From: Candidatus Hydrothermus pacificus
GTDB lineage: Bacteria > Hydrothermota > Hydrothermia > Hydrothermales > Hydrothermaceae
DNA length: 61,872 nt
Direction: 5' to 3'
Assembly (NCBI GenBank): GCA_002011615.1
Contig: MTOH01000002.1
Location: 271,526 to 333,397 of the forward strand
Positions within the stretch are counted from its first letter, which is position 1. Every line of letters begins with the position of its first letter. The position numbers and the translations under genes were made by a program. The notes beneath the pieces were generated by a model. It was not told the origin of the DNA. It did no database searches and saw nothing but the letters and a program-made list of their open reading frames with translations. Below, one piece after another: positions 8,489 to 17,321 of this stretch.

Positions 8489-9186
8489 GAAAATTAGAAA
8501 GGCTTCCTTCTCATGTTGCTATAACAATGGACGGTAACGGAAGATGGGCTGAGAAGAGAGCTTTTAGTAGGTTTCTTGGTCACAGAGTGGGTGTTGAATC
8601 TGTAAGAGAAATTGTGGGTGTTTCAAGAAAACTGGGTGTCAAATATCTTACCCTCTATGTCTTTTCTATGGAAAACTGGAAAAGACCTCAGAGAGAAATA
8701 AAATTCCTATTTAATCTTTTAAAAGAGGCTCTTGAAGAAGAAATTCCCCGTTTAAAGAGAAATAACATAAAACTACTTATAATGGGAAAGATAGAGGAAC
8801 TACCCCGGGATATAAAAGAAGTTCTTGAAAGAGGAGTGCAGGAGACATCCGGGTGCAATGGTATGAATCTTATAATTGCTTTAAATTATAGCGGTAGAGT
8901 TGAAATAATTGACGCAATAAACCAGATTATAAAATCTCATAAGGTTTTGAAATCAGAGGAGGATTTTTCCAGATATCTTTATTTAAATAATATTCCTGAA
9001 CCCGATTTGCTTATAAGAACAAGTGGAGAACTGCGTATTTCAAACTTTATGCTCTGGCAGATTGCGTACACCGAGCTTTTTTTTACTGAGATTTTATGGC
9101 CCGATTTCAGAAGAAAAGAATTTTTGATGGCACTTGAAGAATTTTCAAAAAGGGAGAGAAGATTTGGAGGAGTTTCAATCACCTGA
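8485..9186 (+). CDS. uppS: Isoprenyl (undecaprenyl) diphosphate synthase
   Basis: Cis-prenyltransferase that builds the C55 (or similar) lipid carrier for peptidoglycan and glycan synthesis from FPP and IPP at the membrane surface. The 233 residues include the catalytic AITMDGNGRWA loop (D16), the LGHRVGVESV helix, YVFSMENWKRP, LNYSGR, and the C-terminal PDLLIRTSGELRISNFMLWQ signature. It overlaps frr by 4 bases and is followed by cdsA, whose start lies within its 3' end. Confidence 0.95.
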   Translation: MRKLERLPSHVAITMDGNGRWAEKRAFSRFLGHRVGVESVREIVGVSRKLGVKYLTLYVFSMENWKRPQREIKFLFNLLKEALEEEIPRLKRNNIKLLIMGKIEELPRDIKEVLERGVQETSGCNGMNLIIALNYSGRVEIIDAINQIIKSHKVLKSEEDFSRYLYLNNIPEPDLLIRTSGELRISNFMLWQIAYTELFFTEILWPDFRRKEFLMALEEFSKRERRFGGVSIT

Positions 9187-9973
9187 AAAAAAATCTTATG
9201 AGCACATAACAAGAATTGTTGTTGGTTTAATTCTTTTTATTCTGGCAACATTCTGCATTTACAGGGGCGGTATATTTTTACTGAGTTTTCTTACCCTCGT
9301 ATCTTTTGTTGCGATATTAGAATTTTGTAATATTCTGAAGGAAAAACTGGGTGAACAGAATTTGTTACCATTTGTCATAATTGTTTCTCTGTATCTCCCA
9401 TTCTATTATTTTATTCCCCTTACTGCTTATGAAACTGTTTTAATCTTTGTTCTCTTTCTATTCATTCTTTCCATAAGCTTTATAAAGATTGAAGAAGGTA
9501 TATACTGGGTGTTTTTCTTTTCTTTTGTTCTTCTTTATATACCATTTTTGCTTTCTTTTGCGATTGAAATAAGAGAGTTTGGATGGAAGCCCATATTTTA
9601 TCTTTTTCTTACTGTTGTAATTTATGATACCTTTGCTTTTTATACAGGGAAGTTTTTTGGTAAAACAAAATTTCTTGAATCAATAAGTCCCAATAAAACC
9701 CTTGAGGGTTTCATTGGTGGGCTTTCAGGAGTTGTGATTTTCAATATATTTTCCTTTAAATACTGGGGCCTACCTCTTTTTGCTATGCCTTTCTTTGCTG
9801 TCATAATTCCACTTCTTGCCCAGATGGGTGACTTTTTTGAATCCTATCTAAAGAGGTCATTAAAGATAAAAGATTTTTCAAATATTCTGCTTTCTCATGG
9901 AGGTTTTCTTGACAGAATAGATAGCTATCTTTTTGCTCTTCCCATATTCTATTTAATTTTAAGAATTTTTTAA
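9164..9973 (+). CDS. cdsA: Phosphatidate cytidylyltransferase
   Basis: Integral membrane enzyme making CDP-diacylglycerol from phosphatidate and CTP, the branch point of phospholipid synthesis. The protein has about eight hydrophobic segments. It has ISPNKTLEGFIGG and the complete C-terminal CDS signature, S-L-K-I-K-D-F then HGGFLDRID. I chose TTG at 9164 because AGGGAGAG (9150-9157) precedes it at good spacing; an upstream TTG at 9134 would add ten residues. It overlaps uppS by 23 bases. It is the last gene before the prfB promoter gap. Confidence 0.92.
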   Translation: MEEFQSPEKKSYEHITRIVVGLILFILATFCIYRGGIFLLSFLTLVSFVAILEFCNILKEKLGEQNLLPFVIIVSLYLPFYYFIPLTAYETVLIFVLFLFILSISFIKIEEGIYWVFFFSFVLLYIPFLLSFAIEIREFGWKPIFYLFLTVVIYDTFAFYTGKFFGKTKFLESISPNKTLEGFIGGLSGVVIFNIFSFKYWGLPLFAMPFFAVIIPLLAQMGDFFESYLKRSLKIKDFSNILLSHGGFLDRIDSYLFALPIFYLILRIF

Positions 9974-10021
9974 GTGAGCAGAATCTTATTTATTAAAGCA
10001 AGGCTTATATCCCTGATTTAT

Positions 10022-10050
10022 TTGACAAATAAATAAATTTAAGTTATACT
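10022..10050 (+). promoter_or_regulatory. Sigma70-type promoter of the prfB-lysS operon
   Basis: TTGACA at 10022-10027 and TATACT at 10045-10050 with a 17-base spacer, 34 bases before the prfB start codon. It sits in the 111-base gap after cdsA. No terminator-like hairpin was found upstream, so some read-through from the rplM operon is possible. Confidence 0.8.
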
Positions 10051-10084
10051 TAAAGAACTTTTTAAAAAGTGGGTAGATTGAAGT

Positions 10085-11171
10085 ATGGAAATTAAGAAGA
10101 TATATGAGCTGGAAAAAAGATTTAATGAAATAAGGGGGTTTCTTTGACCCTGACAAAATCAGGCATAGTATTGATAATCTTAGAAAAAAAGCCGAGGATG
10201 CTGATTTGTGGAAAGACCCTGAAAGAGCCAGGAACATTTTAAAAGAACTGTCTCGCAAAGAAGATATTTTGAGAAATATAGAACAGATTGAAAAAGAAGT
10301 GAAAGATATAAAGGAATTTATTAAGATTGCCGAAGAAGATGCTGATATTCTTAAAGATTTAGAAAAGGAAATTCAAAAACTTGAGCAAAAGATTGAGGAA
10401 ATTGAGATAAAAAGTGTGCTTGGTTCGCCTGATGATGAAAAAAATTGTATATTAACAATACACCCGGGAGCAGGAGGCACAGAGTCCCATGATTGGGCTG
10501 AAATGCTTTTAAGAATGTATTTAAGATTTTGTGAAATTAAAGGGTTCAGAGCAAATGTTGATGTTCAACCGGGTGAAGAAGCAGGGATTAAATCAGCCAC
10601 GCTTTTTGTTGAGGGGGATTATGCGTATGGAATTCTGAAAGCTGAAACAGGAGTTCACAGGCTTGTAAGGATATCGCCCTTTGATGCATCAAAGAGAAGA
10701 CATACTTCTTTTGCTGCTGTTTTCGTTTATCCTGAGAGAGAAGAGGTGGAAGTTAGTATCAGACCAGATGAGTTAAAAATGGAAACTTTTAGAGCTTCTG
10801 GTCCCGGTGGCCAGCATGTTCAAAAGGCATCAACAGCAATAAGAATAACACACATTCCCACAGGAATTACTGTATCATGCCAGAGTGAACGCTCTTTACA
10901 TCAGAATAGAGAAAATGCAATGAGACTCCTGAGAGCAAGAGTCTATGAATATTACAAGAAAATTGAAGATAAGAAGTTTGAAAAATTTGAAAAACAGAAA
11001 TCAGAGATTGCCTGGGGTAATCAGATAAGGTCATACATTTTACATCCCTATAAACTTGTTAAGGACCACAGGACAGATTATGAAACTTCAAATGTGGATG
11101 CTGTGCTGGATGGGAACATAGAGCCTTTTATAAGGAGTTTCCTGCTCAAGAAAGATTCAAAAGGAGAGTAA
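10085..11171 (+). CDS. prfB: Peptide chain release factor 2, with +1 programmed frameshift
   Basis: RF2 terminates translation at UGA and UAA. The gene reads ATG (10085) for 20 codons, then meets an in-frame TGA at 10145-10147. Reading resumes in the +1 frame from GAC at 10146 to the stop at 11171, about 361 residues in all, the normal RF2 length. The site AGGGGG-TTT-CTT-TGA-C (from 10133) matches the classical RF2 autoregulatory frameshift: an internal Shine-Dalgarno, the CTT slip codon and a poor-context TGA. Downstream are the SPF specificity motif (RISPFDASKRRH) and the catalytic GGQ (SGPGGQHVQK). Low RF2 should raise frameshifting. lysS follows after 1 base. Confidence 0.95.
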
Positions 11172-11172
11172 T

Positions 11173-12633
11173 ATGGAAAAACCTGAAGAATATTTTGTTC
11201 GTATGAAAAAACTTGAGGAAATAAAGAAAAACGGTGTCAACCCCTATCCTTATTCTTTTGAAACCAGCGCCAGAATAGAGAGCATAAAGGATAAATATGA
11301 AGATTTTGAAAATAAGGATGTGGCAGTAGCGGGCAGGGTAAAGGCAGTGAGAGATTTCGGAAAGGCACTATTTGTGGACCTTCTTGGTGAAAAGAACTGG
11401 ATTCAGATATATATTAAAAAAGATGTCGTAGGAGAGGACAAATTTAACTTTTTTAAAAAATACATAGATATAGGTGACATAATCGGTGTCAAGGGAAAGG
11501 TAATGAAATCCAAGAAAGGAGAAATCACTATTTTTGTGCAGGAATTTTCACTTCTTACAAAGTCTCTTCTTCCTTTGCCCGAAAAGTATCATGGTCTGAG
11601 AGACAAGGAAAAAAGATATAGACAGCGTTATCTTGACTTTATAATGAATGAAAAATCAAAAGAGATCCTTATAAAGAGAAGAGATATTCTTGATGCAATA
11701 AGGGAATTTTTAAACAGAGAAGGTTTTATTGAAATTGAGACCCCTGTTTTACAGCCGATATATGGAGGAGCAACAGCAAGACCTTTTACCACATATGCGA
11801 ATGCCCTTGATACAAAACTTTTTCTGAGAATTTCAAATGAACTTTATCTTAAAAGACTTATAGTGGGAGGATTTGAAAAAGTTTATGAGTTTTCAAAAGA
11901 TTTCAGAAACGAAGGCATAGACAAAGTCCATTACCCTGAATTTACACTTCTTGAAGGTTATATAGCTTATAAAGATTATTTTTTCCTCATGGAGCTGATG
12001 GAAAGGCTCTTTGAGTTTATGCTTGATAAGGTTTTTAACAAAAAAGAAATAGAATTTAATGGTAAAAGAATTTCTTTTAAAAGACCTTATAAGAAAATTT
12101 ACTTTACAGATGCTTTAAAAGAAGCCCTTGATACCAGAATAAGCAAAGATAATGAGAAGGAAATAAGGGAAAAGGGCATTGCAAAAGGTATCCATGAGAT
12201 AAAAGACCTTCCCTATCATAAGATGATAGATAAGCTTTTTGATGAGCTCATTGCAAAAGACCTCTGGGACCCCACATTTGTCCTTGACCATCCTGTTGAA
12301 ATTTCACCTCTTGCTAAACTCCATAGAGAAAAACAGGGACTTACAGAAAGATTCGAGATATTTATTGCGGGTATGGAGGTGGTGAACGCGTTTTCCGAAC
12401 TTAATGACCCTATTGACCAGAGAAAAAGGTTTGAAGAACAGGTAAAGTATAAAAAAGCAGGGGATGAGGAGGCTCATGTTATAGACGAGGACTTTCTTAC
12501 AGCCCTTGAAATTGGAATGCCTCCAACAGCAGGATTTGGCATAGGAGTAGACCGACTCTGTATGTTGTTATGTGATGCTGAAAATATAAGGGATGTTATT
12601 TCCTTTCCTCAGTTAAGACCGAAAACAGAATGA
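11173..12633 (+). CDS. lysS: Lysyl-tRNA synthetase, class II
   Basis: Charges tRNA-Lys with lysine. The 486 residues comprise an N-terminal OB-fold anticodon-binding domain (about 50-150, VAGRVKAVRDFGKALFVDL) and a class II catalytic core. The core has motif 1 near FIEIETPVLQPIYGGA, motif 2 FRNEGIDKVHYPEFT and motif 3 GFGIGVDRLCMLL at the end. ATG has an AAGGAGAG ribosome site within the end of prfB. The prfB-lysS pairing is widespread in bacteria. It overlaps the ABC permease gene by 4 bases. Confidence 0.96.
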   Translation: MEKPEEYFVRMKKLEEIKKNGVNPYPYSFETSARIESIKDKYEDFENKDVAVAGRVKAVRDFGKALFVDLLGEKNWIQIYIKKDVVGEDKFNFFKKYIDIGDIIGVKGKVMKSKKGEITIFVQEFSLLTKSLLPLPEKYHGLRDKEKRYRQRYLDFIMNEKSKEILIKRRDILDAIREFLNREGFIEIETPVLQPIYGGATARPFTTYANALDTKLFLRISNELYLKRLIVGGFEKVYEFSKDFRNEGIDKVHYPEFTLLEGYIAYKDYFFLMELMERLFEFMLDKVFNKKEIEFNGKRISFKRPYKKIYFTDALKEALDTRISKDNEKEIREKGIAKGIHEIKDLPYHKMIDKLFDELIAKDLWDPTFVLDHPVEISPLAKLHREKQGLTERFEIFIAGMEVVNAFSELNDPIDQRKRFEEQVKYKKAGDEEAHVIDEDFLTALEIGMPPTAGFGIGVDRLCMLLCDAENIRDVISFPQLRPKTE

Positions 12634-13844
12634 CACTGGAAAGGATTTTGATAAAGAAGCTTCTAAAATTTAGGGGTTCAGGTTATCTGAGTTTTTTATC
12701 TTTTTTCACAGTTGCAGGGATATTCGTGGGTGTTTCAGCTCTTGTAATAGTGATAGCGGTGATGACAGGTTTTCACAATGAGATAAAGAATCGGATACTG
12801 GGCATAACACCCCATATCGTGGTTTCACAATTCTTTGACAGACCTTTTAATGGCTACGAAAAAGTAGAGAGTGAAATAAAAATTATAAAAGGTGTTGAAG
12901 AGGTTATCCCCTTTGCAATTGCAAAAGTAATGATAAAGCATCAAGATTATGCCGATGGTGGTATAGTTAGAGGAATAATCAGAAAAAATAAGGCTCTGGG
13001 AGATTATTTAAAGAAAAGGATGGTTTTCGGAAAATTTGAAATAGAAGATAACAAAGTTGTTATGGGAGTGGATATAGCCAGCAGATTAAGAGTATCTGAC
13101 GGTGACACAATAGTTATTTACTCTCCTTTTCTTTCTAAAATTACTCCTCTTGGAACGGTTATGAAAGCGAAAAAATATATAGTTTCAGGAGTGTTTGATG
13201 CAGGGTATTTTGATTTTAATGCGACGCTCCTGATAACCAACATTAAAAATGTCCAGGAACTTCTTGGTTATGGGGATAACTATATTCAAGGGTTTGAGAT
13301 ATTTTTAAAAGACCCTTACAGTGCAAAAGCTCTATCTTCACGCATAGAAGATATTCTCGGGTATCCTTTCAGAGCAGATAACTGGATGGATATGAACAAA
13401 AGCCTTTTTTCTGCTTTAAAGCTTGAAAAACTTGCAATGTTTCTCATTCTTATTTTGATAATATTTGTTGCATCGTTTAATATGATAACTACATTGCTCA
13501 TGCTTTTAATAAGAAAAACAAGAGAAATAGGTATTTTAAGGAGTCTGGGTTATAAGAAAAAAGATGTTTTCAGGTTATTCATAATTCAGGGAATGTATCT
13601 GGGAAGCATAGGAGTTTTTCTCGGTGTCATTTTTGGTTCTCTTATCAGTATGATAGCGGATAAATTTAAAATTATAAAACTTCCACCTGATGTTTACTTT
13701 ATAGATTATATGCCTCTCAGCATAAAACCCCTTGATGTGGTCGTAATTATGCTCGCCGCCCTCTTTGTGATATTTCTATCTACCCTGTATCCTGCCAGAA
13801 AGGCTTCTTCAATAATATTAAAAGATGCAATAAAGTATGAGTGA
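12630..13844 (+). CDS. lolC: Lipoprotein-releasing ABC transporter permease (LolC/LolE family)
   Basis: Inner-membrane permease expected to extract mature lipoproteins for transfer to the outer membrane with the LolD ATPase encoded next. The 404 residues show one N-terminal transmembrane segment (about 18-42) and a large periplasmic MacB-like domain (45-260). Three C-terminal transmembrane segments follow, with the FtsX-type region REIGILRSLGYKKKDVFRLF. The IKLPPDVYFIDYMPL segment is typical of LolC/E. Only one permease is present, suggesting a homodimer (LolF-like) rather than LolCE, by inference. It overlaps lysS by 4 bases and lolD by 8. Confidence 0.9.
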   Translation: MTLERILIKKLLKFRGSGYLSFLSFFTVAGIFVGVSALVIVIAVMTGFHNEIKNRILGITPHIVVSQFFDRPFNGYEKVESEIKIIKGVEEVIPFAIAKVMIKHQDYADGGIVRGIIRKNKALGDYLKKRMVFGKFEIEDNKVVMGVDIASRLRVSDGDTIVIYSPFLSKITPLGTVMKAKKYIVSGVFDAGYFDFNATLLITNIKNVQELLGYGDNYIQGFEIFLKDPYSAKALSSRIEDILGYPFRADNWMDMNKSLFSALKLEKLAMFLILILIIFVASFNMITTLLMLLIRKTREIGILRSLGYKKKDVFRLFIIQGMYLGSIGVFLGVIFGSLISMIADKFKIIKLPPDVYFIDYMPLSIKPLDVVVIMLAALFVIFLSTLYPARKASSIILKDAIKYE

Positions 13845-14523
13845 GAATAACTTTATAATTGAAACAAAAGACTTGTGGAAATCTTATAGAAAAGGTGAGG
13901 ATAAAATAGAAGTTTTAAAAGGGATAGATTTCGCGATGGAAAGAGGTGGCAGGGCATTGATTCTTGGACCATCAGGTTCAGGTAAAACAACTTTCTTAAA
14001 TATTTTAGGCACAATAGATTTACCTGATAAAGGAGAGATATACATAAATTCCACAAAAATTGATACTCTTTCTGATAATAGCCTTTCAAAATTAAGAAAT
14101 GAACAGATAGGATTTGTATTTCAGTTTTACAATCTTATTCCTGAAATGACTGCCCTTGAAAATTGTATGGTTCCCCTTTTAATTAAGGGGTTATCTGTGC
14201 GAATAGCCAGAGAAAAAGCAGAATACTACCTTGAAAAAGTTGGTCTTGGAGAAAGAATGAACTATCTACCAAAAGACCTGTCAGGTGGAGAAGAACAACG
14301 TGTTGCAATAGCGAGAGCCATGGTAACCGAACCTGTACTGATTTTAGCAGATGAACCTACAGGAAACCTAGACAGAGAAAATGAGGATAGAGTTATGGAT
14401 ACTTTTATAAGCTTACAGGAAGAAAAAGGGGGGTCACTGCTTGTTGTCAGTCATAACCAGAGATTGAAAGAACGGTTTAAAATAGTGTATTATTTAGATA
14501 ATGGAAAGCTGAAAAGGGAGTGA
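13837..14523 (+). CDS. lolD: Lipoprotein-releasing ABC transporter ATPase
   Basis: ATP-binding subunit driving the adjacent LolC/E-type permease. The 228 residues contain Walker A GPSGSGKT (44-51), the Q-loop at FVFQFYNLIP, signature LSGGEEQR (148-155, with E in place of the more common Q at the fifth position), Walker B LILADEP (168-174) and the H-loop SHNQ. Length and motifs match the LolD/MacB subfamily. It overlaps the permease by 8 bases, so the pair is probably co-translated. Confidence 0.92.
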   Translation: MSENNFIIETKDLWKSYRKGEDKIEVLKGIDFAMERGGRALILGPSGSGKTTFLNILGTIDLPDKGEIYINSTKIDTLSDNSLSKLRNEQIGFVFQFYNLIPEMTALENCMVPLLIKGLSVRIAREKAEYYLEKVGLGERMNYLPKDLSGGEEQRVAIARAMVTEPVLILADEPTGNLDRENEDRVMDTFISLQEEKGGSLLVVSHNQRLKERFKIVYYLDNGKLKRE

Positions 14524-14526
14524 ATT

Positions 14527-14997
14527 ATGGAAGAGCTATGTGAAAAATGCAAGAAAAGAAAATCAGAGGTGGAACTTGTGGAAATTGTTGAGGGTGAGAA
14601 AAAACTGAGGAAATTGTGCAAGATATGTGCTCATGGGGAAGCAACAGGTGTTTCTATGAGCCCTGTCTTGCCTGTTAAGAAAGAAAAAGAGGAGTTGGGA
14701 GAAGAAAACAAAATATGTCCAAATTGCGGATTAAGCCTTTTTGAATTTTTTAAAAAAACAAAGGTGGGGTGTGAGTTCTGTTACGAAGCTTTTGGAGAAC
14801 CGATTATCAAACTGATACAGAAAATTCACGGAGATACTGTTCATAAAGGCAAAAAATATACACCAAAGTACAGGGTTACAAGAGAATTTAAAATGAGGGT
14901 TCTTGAAAGAGCTCTTAAAGATGCTGTTGAAAGGGAAGAGTTTGAAAGGGCTGCAAAATTAAGGGATATGTTGAAAAGTCTTCAAGAAGAAAAATGA
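14527..14997 (+). CDS. mcsA: McsA-like zinc-binding activator of protein arginine kinase
   Basis: 156 residues with four CxxC pairs (C5/C8, C31/C34, C64/C67, C82/C85) forming two zinc sites, and a C-terminal UVR motif (EREEFERAAKLRDMLKSL, about 135-152). McsA activates the McsB arginine kinase in Firmicutes and binds metal under stress. It is directly followed by mcsB with a 4-base overlap, which supports the assignment. The usual Firmicute neighbours ctsR and clpC are absent; here the pair follows the Lol transporter. Confidence 0.9.
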   Translation: MEELCEKCKKRKSEVELVEIVEGEKKLRKLCKICAHGEATGVSMSPVLPVKKEKEELGEENKICPNCGLSLFEFFKKTKVGCEFCYEAFGEPIIKLIQKIHGDTVHKGKKYTPKYRVTREFKMRVLERALKDAVEREEFERAAKLRDMLKSLQEEK

Positions 14998-16064
14998 TAG
15001 ATGAAAAATTGAAGTGGATGCTGGGCAAGTTGCCCGAGTGGATGAACGGTGAATTTACAAATAAGGATGATATAGTAATATCTTCAAGGGTAAGACTGGC
15101 AAGGAATATAAAAGGATTTCTTTTCCCTTCTGTTGCCTCTCCTGAAGAACTGGTAAGGCTCTATTATAGAATAGAGGATACTTTAAGGAGTTTGAAAGCA
15201 ATACACGGTATGAGAATTTATCCTGCATGGGAGCTTGATGAGCTGGGCAGGAAATTTTTTGTTGAAAGACATCTGGCAAGCATAGACCTTTTCAAAAAGA
15301 AAGAAGGAAGTGGAGTTGTTATAGATGAATCAGAAAAGGTGAGCATAATGATAAATGAAGAGGACCACCTCAGAATTCAATGCATATACGAAGATTTTAA
15401 AGTAGAGGAGGCTTTTATAAAACTTATGGAAATTGATGATGAGATCGGTTCAATGTTAAATTACGCCTACAAGGATACTCTGGGTTTTATAACCTCATGT
15501 CCCACCAATATTGGCACGGGTTTCAGAGTCTCAGCGCTTTTGCATATCCCTGCTCTTTTTGTATCCGGTAAGATTGAAGAAATTTTAAAAGAGACAATTT
15601 CTTCAGGTATTATGGTAAGAGGGTATTATGGAGAAGGCACAGAGGTGAGAGGCAACATATTTCAGTTTTCCACTTCACAGACTCTTGGCAGGTCAGAGGA
15701 AGATATAGTGCAGGAGTTTAAAACAAAAATCTATGATATAGCACATAACGAAAAAGAAGCAAGGAAAGAATTAATAGAGAAGAATCATACATTTATTGAA
15801 GACAAGGTTTACAGAGCTTATGGAATTCTGAAGAATGCCCGGATGCTTTCTTCCCTGGAAGTAATGGAACTAACATCTCATTTGAGATTGGGTATCAGTC
15901 TCGGTATCATAAAAGAAATCAATTATTCCACCCTTAACGAGATAATGCTCTTTCAGCAGCCTGCTCACCTTCAATTTAAATTTGGTAGAACACTTAAACA
16001 GGAAGAAAGGGACTATTTAAGAAGTCTTTTTGTAAGGAGAAAGTTAACCGAAAGTGGAATTTAA
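14994..16064 (+). CDS. mcsB: Protein arginine kinase McsB
   Basis: Phosphagen-kinase-fold enzyme that phosphorylates arginine residues on proteins; in Firmicutes this marks them for ClpCP degradation. The 356 residues keep the SSRVRLARNIKGFLFP start (30-45), the INEEDHLRIQ loop (120-129), the active-site Cys motif TSCPTNIGTG (C169) and an arginine-rich ATP site. This supports McsB rather than a creatine/arginine metabolite kinase. It is co-translated with mcsA. The degradation partner is not visible in the window. The GTG start of the next gene lies inside its last codons. Confidence 0.93.
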   Translation: MIDEKLKWMLGKLPEWMNGEFTNKDDIVISSRVRLARNIKGFLFPSVASPEELVRLYYRIEDTLRSLKAIHGMRIYPAWELDELGRKFFVERHLASIDLFKKKEGSGVVIDESEKVSIMINEEDHLRIQCIYEDFKVEEAFIKLMEIDDEIGSMLNYAYKDTLGFITSCPTNIGTGFRVSALLHIPALFVSGKIEEILKETISSGIMVRGYYGEGTEVRGNIFQFSTSQTLGRSEEDIVQEFKTKIYDIAHNEKEARKELIEKNHTFIEDKVYRAYGILKNARMLSSLEVMELTSHLRLGISLGIIKEINYSTLNEIMLFQQPAHLQFKFGRTLKQEERDYLRSLFVRRKLTESGI

Positions 16065-16404
16065 GAAAAACTACTATACAATAAGTGAAGTAACAGAGTT
16101 TACAGGAATTAAGGACTATGTTCTCAGATACTGGGAAACAGAGTTTCCTGGACTTAAACCCAAAAAAATAAAGGGGAGAAGACTCTATACCCCTGATGAC
16201 ATAAAGCTTATAATATTCATTAAAAGGCTTTTATATGAAGAAGGTTTTACCATAGAAGGTGCTCGTAAGAAAATACTGAATTACAGAGAAGAAAATGAAC
16301 AACTTGATTTGCCTCTTCCCCCTATTGATATAAACTTTGTAAAAGAAATAAAATCAGAACTTGAAAAAATACTTGATAAAATTCAGAAAATTAAGGACCT
16401 GTGA
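16054..16404 (+). CDS. MerR-family transcriptional regulator
   Basis: 116 residues with an N-terminal winged-helix MerR DNA-binding domain (YYTISEVTEFTGIKDYVLRY, then GRRLYTPDDIKLI) and a short C-terminal helix for dimerisation. No ligand-binding domain follows, so it resembles the small MerR/HTH proteins of chaperone or nucleoid type (HspR/Mlr-like). The GTG start at 16054 overlaps the mcsB stop. Its position after mcsAB invites a role in regulating the stress genes, but no operator could be assigned. Confidence 0.85.
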   Translation: MEFKKNYYTISEVTEFTGIKDYVLRYWETEFPGLKPKKIKGRRLYTPDDIKLIIFIKRLLYEEGFTIEGARKKILNYREENEQLDLPLPPIDINFVKEIKSELEKILDKIQKIKDL

Positions 16405-17321
16405 AAACCTATAAAGATTTTTTTGAGAGTGTAAAAAAGGGTAGTTTGAGTAAAATTCTCGTATTTGAAGGAGAAGGTTATTATCTTATGAGAAGAGGAT
16501 GGGAAGCTTTATGTGAAAGGTTTAATGCGGAATATCATTTTTATATTCTTGATGATTTAAAAAATGAGGAAAGAAGGGAAGAGTTTATAAAAAATTTTAT
16601 GGAAAGTGATATATTTTCCAGTAAAAAAGTTGTATTTATAATTTATCTGAGCAGGGTGCCGGGTTATTTAAGAAAGATTTTAATAAGCATAGATAAAGCC
16701 AGTTCTCCCAACTTTTTGATACTTATTGTTGACTCCGATAAAAACATGCGTTTTATCACATCCTATAAATTAAATAACATGGATGTTTACAAATTTTCTG
16801 AACTCAGCGAAAGCGATTCTACCCGATGGATTACAAGAGAATTTACTCGCAGAGGTAAATTGGTTTCCCCCAGAACAGTTCGTTTTTTATACGAAATAAG
16901 TGGTGGAAATCTCGGTATAATGAGAAATGTTGTTGATATAATATCCCTTGCTTTTGAAGAAAAGTCAATTCCTTCACCTGCTTACATCAAAGACATTGTA
17001 AAAAAGAGTTATTCTCTACAGGAGTTTATTGAAGTTTTAAAACCTGGTGAAGAAACAGATTTATTTTTAAAAAAGCTTTATGTTGCAGATTTTTCAGGAT
17101 ATGAGATAAACACTTTTTTGAATAGCATAGCAAAGAGGCTTTATAATAATAAAAAACAATTTTTGGAAGAGAAGACTGTGTATGATGTGATTTATGAACT
17201 TGTTCTGATACAAAAAATTATGCAAACAAAAAGTGTTAACAAAAAAATTTATTTTTTAAATGAAATCACAAAAATATTGCTTAAAAAGGAGGTGGATTTT
17301 GGAATCTCCAGAACTTATTGA
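16401..17321 (+). CDS. holA: DNA polymerase III subunit delta
   Basis: Clamp-loader subunit that opens the beta sliding clamp. The 306-residue length is near normal, and the protein is divergent. Supporting segments are the N-terminal ILVFEGEGYYLMRRGW (clamp-contact region), SDIFSSKKVVFI near 80-90 and the domain II/III boundary LYEISGGNLGIMRNVVD. The GTG start overlaps the previous stop. The last 23 bases overlap the TTG start of the next gene, which uses a ribosome site inside holA. Confidence 0.82.
   Translation: MKTYKDFFESVKKGSLSKILVFEGEGYYLMRRGWEALCERFNAEYHFYILDDLKNEERREEFIKNFMESDIFSSKKVVFIIYLSRVPGYLRKILISIDKASSPNFLILIVDSDKNMRFITSYKLNNMDVYKFSELSESDSTRWITREFTRRGKLVSPRTVRFLYEISGGNLGIMRNVVDIISLAFEEKSIPSPAYIKDIVKKSYSLQEFIEVLKPGEETDLFLKKLYVADFSGYEINTFLNSIAKRLYNNKKQFLEEKTVYDVIYELVLIQKIMQTKSVNKKIYFLNEITKILLKKEVDFGISRTY

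Noticed and set aside
10085-10147. A separate 20-codon leader peptide before prfB
   Set aside because: The AGGGGG-CTT-TGA-C context and continuous RF2 homology in the +1 frame show it is the first part of prfB.
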